A stretch of 50,282 nucleotides of DNA from Candidatus Methanimicrococcus odontotermitis (GCA_031286065.1 JAITUZ010000021.1:1-50282), one strand, 5' to 3'; positions 35,835-45,121 are shown, numbered from the stretch's first letter. Numbers and translations: made by a program. Notes: generated from the sequence alone by a model not told the origin.

Positions 35835-36266
35835 ATGGATTGCATCTTTTGTAAAATCGTCTCCGGAGAAATTCCGTGCTTTAAAGTCTATGAAGATGAA
35901 AACGCGCTTGCTTTTTTGGATGTCGCTCCCTGCGCTGACGGACATACGATGGTCATTCCGAAAAAACACGCCGGCGCGTTCGTTGAAATGACGCCGGAAG
36001 AAGCGGGCAATCTCTTTGAAGCTGTCAACAAAGTTTCCGTCCGGCTCATGGATAAGCTGGAAAATGTGACCGGTCTGACAATCGGCGCAAACACGTACGC
36101 TTCGGCCGGCCAAACCGTCATGCATACGCACATCCATATTTTTCCCCGATGTGAAGGCGACGGCGGGGGCACGACACATTCAATCGTGAATTCCGCCGTA
36201 TCGAAAGATCCGGAATATTTGAAGAAAATAAGCGAACTTTTAACGTCAGAAAATGAAAACGTTTAA
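35835..36266 (+). CDS. HIT family hydrolase/transferase
   Basis: This 143-aa histidine-triad protein has HTHIHIFPR (H97, H99, H101), the nucleotide-binding triad, plus the N-terminal CIFC and the family start IVSGEIPCFKVYEDENALAFLD. It hydrolyses or transfers nucleoside phosphates. ATG, with an AGGTGG motif about 7 bases upstream. The DUF2769 gene begins 90 bases after its stop and may share the transcript. Confidence 0.93.
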   Translation: MDCIFCKIVSGEIPCFKVYEDENALAFLDVAPCADGHTMVIPKKHAGAFVEMTPEEAGNLFEAVNKVSVRLMDKLENVTGLTIGANTYASAGQTVMHTHIHIFPRCEGDGGGTTHSIVNSAVSKDPEYLKKISELLTSENENV

Positions 36267-36356
36267 CACAGAAAATACAAAGTGTTTAACGGCAGAAAAT
36301 GAAAGCGTTAAAGACCGCTTTAAAAAAGAGAAACTTTTGCAAGAGGCGGAAAAAAA

Positions 36357-36638
36357 ATGGATCCTGAACATAAATACGGAAGATATTTCGGCGTCTGCGC
36401 TTCATTTCATCACTCCAAAGCTTGCCTTTGCCGGACGTGCGCTTTGCGCCCGGTCTTTGGAAACATTATGTACTGCGCAAAAGGCAGATGCGCGACTTAC
36501 GGTTCCGGCAATGAAAACGGGGAAGTCGGAACAATCGGCTTTGAAAAGACAGAAGAAGAAAATACGATTTGCGTATGCAAAGAGTGCGCCGTTTACAAGC
36601 AGTTCGCGATGGAAGGCGACGGCTTCTGCATGGAATAA
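36357..36638 (+). CDS. DUF2769-like cysteine-rich small protein
   Basis: This is a 93-aa protein with 11 cysteines: C14, C23, C25, C28, C40, C45 and a second group in TICVCKECAVYK and DGFC. The CxC..C and YCA.G pattern followed by CVCKEC resembles DUF2769 proteins of methanogens, likely metal or Fe-S binding. The ATG has AAGAGGCGG upstream. A competing frame (36253 onwards) covers the same bases but has no family resemblance there and belongs to the downstream E1 gene only from 36655. Function unknown. Confidence 0.75.
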   Translation: MDPEHKYGRYFGVCASFHHSKACLCRTCALRPVFGNIMYCAKGRCATYGSGNENGEVGTIGFEKTEEENTICVCKECAVYKQFAMEGDGFCME

Positions 36639-36654
36639 AAAAAGATATGAGAAT

Positions 36655-37437
36655 ATGAACCCGGCCGGATCAAAACACGAGTATAATGCGCCTGTTTCCG
36701 AAAGATATGACAGGCAGCTGCCTCTTTTCGGGACGAGCGGACAGAACAAATTGGCAGCGGCCTCCGTATTTATCGCGGGGGCAGGCGGTCTCGGCTCTCC
36801 CGTCGCAACATATTTAGCGGCGGCAGGCGTCGGCAGAATTATTCTTCTGGACTGCGACACTGTTGAAAAAACCAACTTAAACCGCCAATTCCTGCACCGC
36901 GAAGCAGACATCGGAAGACCGAAAGCGGAATCCGGTGCCGAAAAATTAAGACTGCTGAATCCGGAAATACAAGCGGAAGCCGTTTGCGGTTTACTGACAG
37001 AAGAAAATATTGAAAAAATGGCCGGCGACTGCCAGATCATTGTCGACGCTTTGGATAATGACAAAACGCGAAGGATTTTAGCCGCCTTTGCGGTTCGGAC
37101 AAAAAAACCTTATTTCCACGCGGCCGTTTCAGGATTTCGGGGACAGTTCGCTTCATTTCATCCGGAAGACGGACCGTGTTATTTCTGCATGTTTTCAAAA
37201 ACCGAATCGGAGGAGTCAAAGATCTCTGAAAATCAAACGGTTCCGATTGTCGGCGCGACCGCGGGCGTTGTCGGATCCATGCAAGCAAATGAAATTATCA
37301 AATACATCACCGGCGCCGGAAAAGAGCACAGCGGTAAATTGTTTATTTGGGACGGCGTGTCAAACACGCTTGATTTTATAGAAATTGAAAAAGACGAAGA
37401 TTGTGAAATTTGCTCAAAATCCGCCGCAAAAAAATGA
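36655..37437 (+). CDS. E1-like/MoeB/ThiF adenylyltransferase
   Basis: This 260-aa ATP-dependent activator of ubiquitin-like sulfur carriers has the ATP loop GAGGLGSPVATYL, then DCDTVEKTNLNRQF, and two zinc-type CxxC pairs (CYFC and CEIC near the C-terminus). It would adenylate the C-terminal glycine of the adjacent ubiquitin-like protein. In the region where many E1 proteins have a catalytic cysteine before AGVxG, the sequence reads VPIVGATAGVVG with no cysteine, so a MoeB-like adenylation-only mechanism is likely. Start ATG at 36655, 16 bases after the DUF2769 stop. Stop TGA. Confidence 0.88.
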   Translation: MNPAGSKHEYNAPVSERYDRQLPLFGTSGQNKLAAASVFIAGAGGLGSPVATYLAAAGVGRIILLDCDTVEKTNLNRQFLHREADIGRPKAESGAEKLRLLNPEIQAEAVCGLLTEENIEKMAGDCQIIVDALDNDKTRRILAAFAVRTKKPYFHAAVSGFRGQFASFHPEDGPCYFCMFSKTESEESKISENQTVPIVGATAGVVGSMQANEIIKYITGAGKEHSGKLFIWDGVSNTLDFIEIEKDEDCEICSKSAAKK

Positions 37438-37471
37438 CGCGAAAACAAAAATGCAAGCATGAGGAAGAAAA

Positions 37472-37750
37472 ATGAAAGTTTCAATATCCGTCTTTGGAAT
37501 GCATAAAAACAGGGATGAAAACCAGACGGAGATCGAAATTCCGGACCGAACCGACGTGAAAACGCTGATTGCGGAATTCGCGTTCGCGCACTTGGAAGAT
37601 CCGGATTTGGTGATTGACAAAGAAGGAAATCTGAAGAAATATTTAATCGTCCAAGTCAATAAAAAAAGAGTCGCGCCCGGAAAAGCGGCGGACTGTCTTT
37701 TAAAAGAGGGCGATGAAGTGAAAGTTTACCCGCCCGTTTCCGGCGGATAA
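37472..37750 (+). CDS. Ubiquitin-like small modifier/sulfur carrier (MoaD/ThiS/SAMP type)
   Basis: This 92-aa beta-grasp protein ends in PPVSGG; the terminal diglycine is the site activated by E1-like enzymes and converted to a thiocarboxylate or isopeptide. GDEVKVYPPVSGG is the family C-terminus. A GAGGAA motif lies 8 bases before the ATG. It directly follows the E1-like gene and converges on tfuA with an 11-base gap. It could serve molybdopterin or thiamine synthesis, tRNA thiolation, protein tagging, or sulfur delivery to the YcaO reaction. Confidence 0.88.
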   Translation: MKVSISVFGMHKNRDENQTEIEIPDRTDVKTLIAEFAFAHLEDPDLVIDKEGNLKKYLIVQVNKKRVAPGKAADCLLKEGDEVKVYPPVSGG

Positions 37751-37761
37751 ATCGATTATCT

Positions 37762-38445
37762 TTATTTTGTGATTGCGGCGTCATCATTTATTCGAGATTG
37801 AATAAAATTTAAAACCGCGACGGCGTCTTCTTTTTTAATATCCGCGGCATTGCCTTCCGCAATCCATTGTTCAAAAATATCAAGTTTTTGAGTATTGAAG
37901 ACTTTTTTTTCTTTGGCCGTTTCAATCAAAAACTCATAAGTCCTGTCGGGATAATACATTTCAGAAGCGATATTAAAAAGACACGCGCACTCTTCAGAAT
38001 TTAAAACGGAAGTGAATGCCGCCTTTTCTAATGTGGCTCTGATATTGACCAACGCTTCTGACACGGCGGCATTGGAAATCGGGTCGCAGATGACAGCAAC
38101 TTCATCATCGGATTCAATGATTCTGTTTTTGTATAATTCAAAAACTTTCCCGATGCCGGCGGTTCCGAAAAGTTCGGTTTCGGACGCGCGGAGCGCGCCC
38201 ATGCTGGAAGCGCCGACAACAAAAATACCTTTTTTGAGCGCGGAAAGAATTTCACGGTGACCGACAGAACACTGTTCAAAAAAAACGCCGTCGATCAAAC
38301 AAATAATATCGGGACCCTCCGCCGCGGCTTTTTCTAAATCGCCTCGGGAAGCCGGCGGCCTGAAGTCGGCGCTCGGCAAAAGAGAACGGGCGGTCTGCAG
38401 TTCTAAACTCGGCCCGAGGAAAACGATAATTGACTTGTCCGTCAT
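37762..38445 (-). CDS. tfuA: TfuA-like protein
   Basis: This is a 227-aa TfuA-domain protein (IIVFLGPSLEL, IICLIDGVFFEQCSVGHREIL, VGASSMGALRASE). With YcaO, the methanogen TfuA is known to thioamidate a glycine in the alpha subunit of methyl-coenzyme M reductase, and is thought to deliver sulfide. It lies immediately downstream of ycaO (23-base gap, same strand). Start ATG, stop TAA. Confidence 0.93.
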   Translation of the reverse strand: MTDKSIIVFLGPSLELQTARSLLPSADFRPPASRGDLEKAAAEGPDIICLIDGVFFEQCSVGHREILSALKKGIFVVGASSMGALRASETELFGTAGIGKVFELYKNRIIESDDEVAVICDPISNAAVSEALVNIRATLEKAAFTSVLNSEECACLFNIASEMYYPDRTYEFLIETAKEKKVFNTQKLDIFEQWIAEGNAADIKKEDAVAVLNFIQSRINDDAAITK

Positions 38446-38468
38446 GATTTTTCAGCCCCCGATGACGC

Positions 38469-39731
38469 TCATGTTTCGCGGACATATTTACGGACTCGAC
38501 CGGCAGTTTTTACCGCTTTGGAGCGGGCGGCCTTGCATCGCAAGCCCATGCGGCCGGAGTCAACGGCATAAGATTCGATGCCCGGAATAATAACGCGAAC
38601 AACAGGAATTCCGAGTTCGGGCCGCGTTAAATCTTTAACAATAACGGTCCGGAGTCCGACACGGTTTAAAGCGCGGACCGTATTTTTGATTTCATCCAAA
38701 AAATCATCGGATGAAATATCTTTCAGTTCGCTCCAGCGAATCGTTTCAGAACTGTCGAACCACTTCGCATTCAGCCGCTTGGTGCGGTCGTAGCCGATCT
38801 GCCGGCGGACATCCGCAATCGTCGCGTCTTCGCGGGCGCCGTGAATCTGCGTGGCACGGCTTTGGGCAGCTTCGGTGAGCGCACGAAGCGCCGCGATTTT
38901 CGGAGAAGAATGCGTCCCCATTCCCAGACAAAGCAGCGTCGGATCTTTCAGTTCAACATCATCCGCGACAGCCGCAATCGTCGGAAGACCGATGTCGCTT
39001 GTGATATCACGGAGAAGAACGTGAACGCCTGATTTTTCAAACGTCCGGATCAACTCCAGAATATCAGGATCAATGATATCAATAATCAGCCGCCCGCCTT
39101 TTTTTTCAGCCTCAAGGAGCGACCACGCGTCACGCTCAATCACTTCGCACATGGCGTGAAAAGTCGCTTCTTCAAGCGCGTTTCCGGAAGCGATGCCGTT
39201 TGTTCCGGTTCTGAAAACCGAATAATAATGAGACGGAAGCGGATGATAAACAGCCGCGGCGGGAACAAGAAGTTCTTCTGAGAAGAGGGTTTCGCCGTCA
39301 TCGGCAAATAATATTTCATAAGCGGAGACCCACGGAAGCACTGTGTCGGGGTCGGCCGCCTCGGGTAAAATCAATTCGGCGGGGTCTAAAATTTCAAATC
39401 CTTCGGCCAAAACGGGATACTTGCCGACCGTGATTGGGTCGTCTTGCTGCGGTTCCGCCGAATAGCGTTCCATCCCTTCCATGATGGCAGAAACGCGTGC
39501 CGCGATCGGCGTAACGCCTTTACCGTTATAAACAGAAATCGCGCCTTCAGCCGCGCCGGGACGGATGCATGAAAAAACGGGAATGTTCAGACGGTCCAGT
39601 TTGGTAATATCGGCGATGCGCGTAATGCCGGCCGTTTCCGTCAGCGGCCCGACGATGTCAAAAGTTTCCTCGGGAGACTTAATGCGATGGGTTTCCCGAC
39701 AATACAGCTTTTTACAAGATTTGAATTCCAT
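38469..39731 (-). CDS. ycaO: YcaO thioamide-forming enzyme
   Basis: This 420-aa YcaO protein activates a backbone amide with ATP. Family segments are ARVSAIMEGMERYSAE, GTNGIASGNALEEA, HAMCEVIERDAW, LGMGTHSSPKIAALRALTEAAQSRAT and the C-terminal GIPVVRVIIPG. With TfuA it forms the McrA thioglycine in methanogens. The ATG at 39731 fits the family N-terminus; the frame extends to a TTG at 39773, but that part shows no homology. Upstream lie three tRNA genes on the same strand. Confidence 0.93.
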   Translation of the reverse strand: MEFKSCKKLYCRETHRIKSPEETFDIVGPLTETAGITRIADITKLDRLNIPVFSCIRPGAAEGAISVYNGKGVTPIAARVSAIMEGMERYSAEPQQDDPITVGKYPVLAEGFEILDPAELILPEAADPDTVLPWVSAYEILFADDGETLFSEELLVPAAAVYHPLPSHYYSVFRTGTNGIASGNALEEATFHAMCEVIERDAWSLLEAEKKGGRLIIDIIDPDILELIRTFEKSGVHVLLRDITSDIGLPTIAAVADDVELKDPTLLCLGMGTHSSPKIAALRALTEAAQSRATQIHGAREDATIADVRRQIGYDRTKRLNAKWFDSSETIRWSELKDISSDDFLDEIKNTVRALNRVGLRTVIVKDLTRPELGIPVVRVIIPGIESYAVDSGRMGLRCKAARSKAVKTAGRVRKYVRET

Positions 39732-39881
39732 GATTGCGTGAAAAACGAATCGAAATGATTTAACAGTTTTCAATGAACGAATAAAAACGAAACGAAAAAG
39801 CGAAAATGTCTTCTTAACCGCTGAAATTGATTAAAAAGAAAGATTAAAGGAGAGACAAAAAAAGATAAAATAAAAGATAAG

Positions 39882-39953
39882 TACACTGGCCGGGACTCGA
39901 ACCCGGGTTCGAGCGTTGGCAACGCCCGGTGATAACCACTACACTACCAGTGT
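39882..39953 (-). tRNA. tRNA-Gly (GCC)
   Basis: The reverse complement folds as a cloverleaf: acceptor ACACTGG/CCAGTGT plus discriminator A; anticodon stem GGGCG/CGCTC with loop TTGCCAA, anticodon GCC; T-arm GGGTTCGAGTCCC. No CCA is encoded. Confidence 0.93.
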
Positions 39954-40015
39954 CCTTCGATTATAGAAACAACCTTAAAATTGTTTCAAGCTATTAAACA
40001 GTTTTGATAGCTAAA

Positions 40016-40088
40016 TGCCCAAAGCCGGACTTGAACCAGCGACAACTGCCTCTTCAGGGCAGCGCTCTCCCAACTGAGCTATTTGGGC
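40016..40088 (-). tRNA. tRNA-Phe (GAA)
   Basis: The reverse complement gives acceptor GCCCAAA/TTTGGGC with discriminator A; D-arm GCTC...GAGC; anticodon stem CTGCC/GGCAG with loop CTGAAGA, anticodon GAA; T-loop TTCAAGT. No CCA is encoded. Confidence 0.95.
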
Positions 40089-40143
40089 ACAAACGTGCCG
40101 CCGCGATAAAAATTTCGGCATGCGTCAATGCAATCAAAATTGA

Positions 40144-40217
40144 TGGGCCCGCTGAGATTCGAACTCAGGACCTCCGCCATGTCAAGGCGACGTCATAACC
40201 ATCTAGACCACGAGCCC
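40144..40217 (-). tRNA. tRNA-Val (GAC)
   Basis: The reverse complement gives acceptor GGGCTCG/CGGGCCC (with one T-G pair) and discriminator A; D-arm GTC...GAC; anticodon stem TCGCC/GGCGG with loop TTGACAT, anticodon GAC; T-arm TGAGTTCGAATCTCA. It is first in the Val-Phe-Gly minus-strand cluster. Confidence 0.95.
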
Positions 40218-40324
40218 GCTGCGAATACAAGTAAGAGTTATTTTTCGAAAAAACGAAAAATCATGACAACAATTGCTGTCTTCTTCCCTTACGGCTGTGC
40301 ACTTCCCATAAATATGATAATCGT

Positions 40325-40364
40325 ATATAAAGGTTTTGAGTTGCGGGAGCGGGTCTTTAAATAT
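40325..40364 (-). promoter_or_regulatory. Candidate promoter of the tRNA cluster
   Basis: On the minus strand CCTTTATATACG (40325-40336) and ATATTTAAA (40356-40364) are TATA-like and lie 110-150 bases upstream of tRNA-Val, between it and the membrane-anchored protein gene. The first is the better match. Transcription could start near 40300. Confidence 0.45.
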
Positions 40365-40391
40365 GAGCCGAAAAATCATAAAATGAACGAT

Positions 40392-40835
40392 TTAATAGAA
40401 AACGTTCGGCGTGTCAACAGCGTTATTAAAAGTCATTGTTTTCCCGTCCGGGAAATACAGTGTCAGACGCTCCACTTCATACCCCAAATGATGCGTGTCG
40501 TGAAGATAATAAAGACCTTCCTGCCGTGAGGAATTAATCAATTCGATTGTTGCCGTTGTCCCGTGAACGGAAAGGATTCGATATTCTTCAAAATCAAGGA
40601 GAAACGAATCAAAATAAGGATCAAGATTGCGGCTGCCGAAAAAAATAACATACAAATGCGTCAGAAAAGCTGTACTGTATTCAATGTCGGCCGTTGCGTT
40701 CGCTTCCGAAAAACGGATATCCATCCGAGTGATATGAATCGGGGTTTGAGGAGCAAGCGAATATTGAAACATTGCCGAAGCGATCAGAATAACTGAGACG
40801 GCAGAAAACAAAATTAAAAAATGAGACGCTTTCAT
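40392..40835 (-). CDS. Small membrane-anchored or secreted protein, unknown
   Basis: This is a 147-aa protein. Residues 5-27 (HFLILFSAVSVILIASAMF) form one hydrophobic helix after a short basic start (MKASH), a signal peptide or anchor. The rest is predicted beta-rich and extracellular (ITRMDIRFSEANATADIEY, RILSVHGTTATIELI, VERLTLYFPDGKTMTF). There is no lipobox cysteine and no recognised family. Start ATG, stop TAA. Confidence 0.7.
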   Translation of the reverse strand: MKASHFLILFSAVSVILIASAMFQYSLAPQTPIHITRMDIRFSEANATADIEYSTAFLTHLYVIFFGSRNLDPYFDSFLLDFEEYRILSVHGTTATIELINSSRQEGLYYLHDTHHLGYEVERLTLYFPDGKTMTFNNAVDTPNVFY

Positions 40836-41236
40836 TTGATTTACCTCAATGTCGATTCGAAACCTGCGGTTTAAAACCTGAAATTAACGATTATAACAGC
40901 ATTTTTGAATATATAATATTCCTCAATGCCATTATTCTGACATTCTTCAATGAAACAGAATCGCCGTTTCCCCAAATCTTTGGCGAAGATAAAATAAAAG
41001 GAAAAGGGAATAATGACAATGAACAACGGCGAACTGCTCAGTTGTTTTTTAAAACGTCTGAAATTTCAAGAATTAAGTTCATATACAGTAATGTCACATT
41101 ATATCTGAAATACCATAAAATTGAGAGAAAGAGCTTGTTTATTTATTCTGTAAACTTTTCAAAAGGGTTTGCTTTTTTAATTGATTTTTTAAATCATTTC
41201 ATTGATTTTTAAATTTTAAGATTTAGTGTGATAAAA
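40836..41236. promoter_or_regulatory. Divergent spacer upstream of lonB
   Basis: About 400 AT-rich bases between the minus-strand membrane-anchored protein and lonB. TATA-like ATATATAATATTC lies near 40909-40921 and AAATTTTAAG directly ahead of lonB. No ORF with a ribosome binding site and no strong hairpin was found. Confidence 0.35.
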
Positions 41237-43255
41237 ATGGAAACATTCAACAAACTCACAGAACAAAAACCCGAAGAGGGTGCATTCTTTGAGGAAACAC
41301 CCACTTTAAAAACGGATGTTGAAGTTACCGAAGCTGCCGGCCTCGCTGCTGAAACTTCAGAGGCGGGATACGAGAGTTCCGAGATAAAAGAGATTCCGAA
41401 TGACAATGAGGATATTGAACTCGGTTTCAGCTTCAACGATACGGGAGAGATTAATGTGCCGCCGCTGTTAATTGATCAAATTTTAGGTCAGGAACAAGCG
41501 GTCGAAATCGTCAGAAAAGCAGCGAGCCAAAGACGCCACGTGATGATGATCGGAACGCCGGGAACCGGAAAATCCCTCTTGGCGAAAGCAATGGCTGAAT
41601 TGCTCCCAAAAGAAGAATTAGAAGACATATTAGTTTATCCGAATGCGGAAGACTCAAACAATCCGCGCGTTCGCGAAGTGCCGGCCGGAAAAGGACGCGA
41701 GATCGTTGCCGCTCACCGCGCAGAAGCGCAGAAAAAATCACAACAAAAAACAATGATACTGATGTTCTTGATTGTCGGTATCGTCGTTTATACAATCGTC
41801 TCAGGACAGAGCATTTTAATCGCGATTTTCATCTGCCTGTTATTATTGACATTCGGCCGCCAGTTTACCGGACGCGACGAAGCGCTGATCCCGAAACTGC
41901 TGGTCTCAAATTACAACAAGCACCAAGCACCCTACGTTGATTCAACGGCGGCGCACGCGGGCGCGCTTCTCGGCGACGTCAGACATGACCCGTTCCAGTC
42001 GGGCGGCCTTGAAACACCCGCGCATGACCGTGTTGAAGCCGGAGACATCCACAAAGCCCATAAAGGCGTTTTGTTTATGGATGAAATCAATATATTGGGC
42101 ATTGAATCTCAGCAAAGCTTGCTGACGGCTCTTCAGGAAAAGGAATACGCGATTACCGGCCAGTCCGAAAGAAGTTCGGGCGCGCTTGTCAAAACCGAGC
42201 CGGTCCCGTGTGATTTCATCATGGTGGCGGCAGGAAACATCGACGCTCTTGAAAAAATGCATCCTGCGCTTCGTTCGAGAATCAAAGGCTACGGCTATGA
42301 AGTCTATATGCGCGAATCCATTCCGGACACGCCTGAAAACCGCGACAAATTCATTCGTTTCGTGGCACAGGAAGTCATGCGTGACGGACACATTCCCCAA
42401 TTCGACGAAAACGCCGTAAAAGAAATTATTCGAGAAGCGAAACGCCGTTCCGGACGCAAAGGGCAATTGACGCTGAAGCTGAGAGATTTGGGCGGTCTGG
42501 TCCGTGTGGCCGGCGACCTCGCGCGCGCGGACAACGCGCCGTTTACGACGGCTGACCATGTGCTGCGCGCCAAAAAGATTGCACGCTCCATTGAACAGCA
42601 ATTGGCTGACCGCTACTTGGAAAACAAAAAGGATTATGAATCCTTCCTCAAAGAAGGCGGCGAAATCGGCCGTGTCAACGGTTTAGCCGTTATCGGCGGC
42701 GACTCGGGCATTGTTCTCCCGATTATATCGGAAGTCACGCCTTCGATGTCGGGCGCCCAGGGAAATATTATCGCCACGGGACAACTGAAAACAATCGCAA
42801 GAGAAGCCGTGAAAAATGTTTCCGCTGTGATTAAGAAAGTCACCGGCAAAGAGATTGAAGCAATCGACATCCACATCCAGTTTGTCGGCACCTATGAAGG
42901 AGTCGAAGGAGACAGCGCTTCCGTTTCAATCGCAACGGCCGTTCTTTCCGCCTATGAAAAAATCCCCGTCAATCAAACGATTGCAATGACAGGATCGCTC
43001 TCCGTTCGCGGCGATGTGCTTCCGGTCGGCGGCGTGACGTATAAGATTGAAGCGGCCGCCCAGGCAGGCATTAAAAAAGTCATCATTCCAAAAGCCAATG
43101 AATCCGATGTGATGATTGAAGATTCCTATAAGGATATCATTGAGATCGTTTCGGTTTCAAGTATAACGGAAGTGGTTGAACACGCGTTACTGGACGGACC
43201 GAAAAAGACGGAATTTCTTAAAAAACTGGAAGCGGCTTTAAAATCCGTTGAATAA
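41237..43255 (+). CDS. lonB: Membrane-anchored ATP-dependent Lon protease (LonB)
   Basis: This 672-aa archaeal LonB has an AAA+ domain with Walker A GTPGTGKS and Walker B GVLFMDEIN, and two adjacent transmembrane segments inserted in it (ILMFLIVGIVVYTIV and LIAIFICLLLLTF). The C-terminal protease domain has the catalytic serine in EGDSASVS and the lysine in GGVTYKIEAA. It degrades damaged proteins at the membrane. The acidic N-terminal 60 residues are poorly conserved. The frame opens at a GTG (41228); the ATG at 41237 is taken. Neither has a clear Shine-Dalgarno sequence, so a short or leaderless mRNA is possible. A strong terminator follows. Confidence 0.95.
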   Translation: METFNKLTEQKPEEGAFFEETPTLKTDVEVTEAAGLAAETSEAGYESSEIKEIPNDNEDIELGFSFNDTGEINVPPLLIDQILGQEQAVEIVRKAASQRRHVMMIGTPGTGKSLLAKAMAELLPKEELEDILVYPNAEDSNNPRVREVPAGKGREIVAAHRAEAQKKSQQKTMILMFLIVGIVVYTIVSGQSILIAIFICLLLLTFGRQFTGRDEALIPKLLVSNYNKHQAPYVDSTAAHAGALLGDVRHDPFQSGGLETPAHDRVEAGDIHKAHKGVLFMDEINILGIESQQSLLTALQEKEYAITGQSERSSGALVKTEPVPCDFIMVAAGNIDALEKMHPALRSRIKGYGYEVYMRESIPDTPENRDKFIRFVAQEVMRDGHIPQFDENAVKEIIREAKRRSGRKGQLTLKLRDLGGLVRVAGDLARADNAPFTTADHVLRAKKIARSIEQQLADRYLENKKDYESFLKEGGEIGRVNGLAVIGGDSGIVLPIISEVTPSMSGAQGNIIATGQLKTIAREAVKNVSAVIKKVTGKEIEAIDIHIQFVGTYEGVEGDSASVSIATAVLSAYEKIPVNQTIAMTGSLSVRGDVLPVGGVTYKIEAAAQAGIKKVIIPKANESDVMIEDSYKDIIEIVSVSSITEVVEHALLDGPKKTEFLKKLEAALKSVE

Positions 43256-43276
43256 ATACAGATGACATCAGAAACG

Positions 43277-43298
43277 AAAGCCGGAATGATCCGGCTTT
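43277..43298 (+). terminator. Hairpin terminator after lonB
   Basis: AAAGCCGGA (43277-43285) and TCCGGCTTT (43290-43298) form a perfect 9-bp stem with an ATGA loop, followed by T-rich TACTTTTCTTTTTTT. Confidence 0.85.
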
Positions 43299-43609
43299 TA
43301 CTTTTCTTTTTTTACAGAAATTGACAGAGTCGAAAAAACAACGCCGATGAAAAGGCAGATTTAATAAAAGCCAAATACATTTAATTTTCACATATAACTG
43401 TTACGGCAAGTTTAAATAGTATGAAGCGGCTTATATGTTTTATAATTTATATACGAATTACAGAAAGTTATCACTGCTTCGGTTTTTAAATCTCAGTGAT
43501 GAATTCACAAATGATTTAAAGATTATTGTTAATCGGAAAAAAATCCGGCAGCAAAAGAAACAGTACGGATTTAACAACCATTGAAATAATAACGTATTTT
43601 GAGGATTTC
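43299..43609 (+). promoter_or_regulatory. Promoter region of gar1-tfb
   Basis: AT-rich spacer with TTTATATACG at 43446-43455, a good TATA box; transcription would start near 43480, giving a leader of about 130 bases before gar1. The frame 43526-43609 in phase with gar1 lacks homology and is treated as leader. Confidence 0.45.
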
Positions 43610-43861
43610 ATGAAACGGCTCGGAACTGTATCGCACTTGCACGGAAAATCCTGTTTTGTCGTCAAATATGACGCGCCGGACGGGACACCGCTGAATAAGA
43701 TGATGAATTTGCAAGTGATTGATAAAAGCGTTCGTCCGGTCGGAAAAGTCGTGACAGTCTTCGGGTCGGAAAAGCAGCCGTATTTTCTTGTGCGCATTTT
43801 TAGAGAACTGGATGCCGCTCAGGCAAAAAAACTGGTCAAAGAAAAAGTGTATGTTAAATGA
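43610..43861 (+). CDS. Gar1-like H/ACA RNP protein
   Basis: This is an 83-aa beta-barrel protein (MKRLGTVSHLHGKSCFVVKY, then PVGKVVTVFGSEKQPYFLVRIF), typical of the archaeal Gar1 subunit of H/ACA guide RNPs that pseudouridylate rRNA. The ATG at 43610 is preceded by GAGG at 5 bases. A gar1-tfb pair is a conserved archaeal gene order, and tfb follows here after about 220 bases. Stop TGA. Confidence 0.9.
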   Translation: MKRLGTVSHLHGKSCFVVKYDAPDGTPLNKMMNLQVIDKSVRPVGKVVTVFGSEKQPYFLVRIFRELDAAQAKKLVKEKVYVK

Positions 43862-44079
43862 ACCGTTTTAAGCGTCTCTTCAATTTATAAAAATCCGGCC
43901 GCCGCAATTGATCAATGTAATCCGCCGTAAAAGAAATTTCGGTTATATTCATATTATTAATAAATTAAAATCAAAAGCAACTAATAAAAACGATTTCCTC
44001 AAAAGAATTTGAAGCACGGTTTCAAGTCCGGCCCGGCACGAACGGCTCCGGAAAATGAAAAATCAAACAGGTGATGACA

Positions 44080-45087
44080 ATGGTAGAAATAGAAAGGGTT
44101 CGATATTCTGAAACAGTCAACCGAGACAAAATCAAAGAGATGATCCGCTCCAAAAAAGAGAAGGAGATGCCTAAAGAGACGGAAATTTATTCCTGTCCGG
44201 AATGCGGCAGCCAAAATCTCGTTCATGATTACGAGCGCGCGGAATTGGTCTGCGGCGACTGCGGTCTTGTCGTTGACGCCGACTTTGTTGATGAAGGACC
44301 GGAATGGCGCGCGTTTGACCATGACCAGCGTATGAAACGCTCCCGTGTCGGCGCTCCGATGACGTATACCATTCACGACAAGGGTTTATCCACGATGATC
44401 GACTGGAGAAACCGCGACTCATACGGTAAATCCATCTCTTCCAAAAACAGAGCGCAGCTCTACCGCCTCAGAAAATGGCAGAGACGTATTCGCGTCAGCA
44501 ACGCAACGGAAAGAAACTTGGCGTTCGCGCTGTCCGAATTGGATCGTATGGCCTCAGCCCTCGGTCTTCCAAGAACAGTTCGTGAAACAGCGTCCGTTGT
44601 CTACAGAAAAGCGGTCGATAAAAATCTGATCCGCGGACGCAGCATTGAAGGTGTTGCCGCCGCCGCGCTTTACGCCGCCTGCCGCCAGTGCGGTGTGCCG
44701 AGAACGCTGGATGAAGTCGAAGAAGTGTCAAGAGTCAGCAGAAAAGAAATCGGCAGAACATATCGTTTCATCTCAAGAGAATTATCACTGAAACTCATGC
44801 CGACCTCTCCGATCGACTACGTTCCGAGATTCTGTTCCGGTTTGAATCTGAAAGGAGAAGTCCAGTCCAAGAGCGTTGAAATTCTCAGACAGGCTTCCGA
44901 AAAAGAATTAACCAGCGGCCGCGGCCCGACAGGCGTCGCCGCGGCAGCCATTTATATCGCGTCCATCCTCTGCGGCGAACGCCGCACGCAAAGAGAAGTG
45001 GCCGATGTCGCCGGCGTGACGGAAGTGACGATTCGAAACCGTTATAAAGAGCTCGCCGAAGAATTAGACATTGAAATCATTCTCTAA
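44080..45087 (+). CDS. tfb: Transcription initiation factor B
   Basis: This 335-aa TFIIB homologue recruits RNA polymerase to TBP-DNA. The zinc ribbon is [18 protein letters not shown] followed by CGDCG; then come the B-reader/linker ([19 protein letters not shown]) and two cyclin repeats (each with a variant of [18 protein letters not shown] and [15 protein letters not shown]). The frame opens at 44071, but the ATG at 44080 has AGGTGA immediately upstream and is chosen. Stop TAA. Confidence 0.96.
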   Translation: MVEIERVRYSETVNRDKIKEMIRSKKEKEMPKETEIYSCPECGSQNLVHDYERAELVCGDCGLVVDADFVDEGPEWRAFDHDQRMKRSRVGAPMTYTIHDKGLSTMIDWRNRDSYGKSISSKNRAQLYRLRKWQRRIRVSNATERNLAFALSELDRMASALGLPRTVRETASVVYRKAVDKNLIRGRSIEGVAAAALYAACRQCGVPRTLDEVEEVSRVSRKEIGRTYRFISRELSLKLMPTSPIDYVPRFCSGLNLKGEVQSKSVEILRQASEKELTSGRGPTGVAAAAIYIASILCGERRTQREVADVAGVTEVTIRNRYKELAEELDIEIIL

Positions 45088-45121
45088 ACAGGATTATTTT
45101 TTTATTTAAAATCAAAAAAAA

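Noticed and set aside
40128-40529. 133-aa plus-strand ORF overlapping tRNA-Val
   Set aside because: It runs through a certain tRNA gene and the antisense of the membrane-anchored protein; no support.
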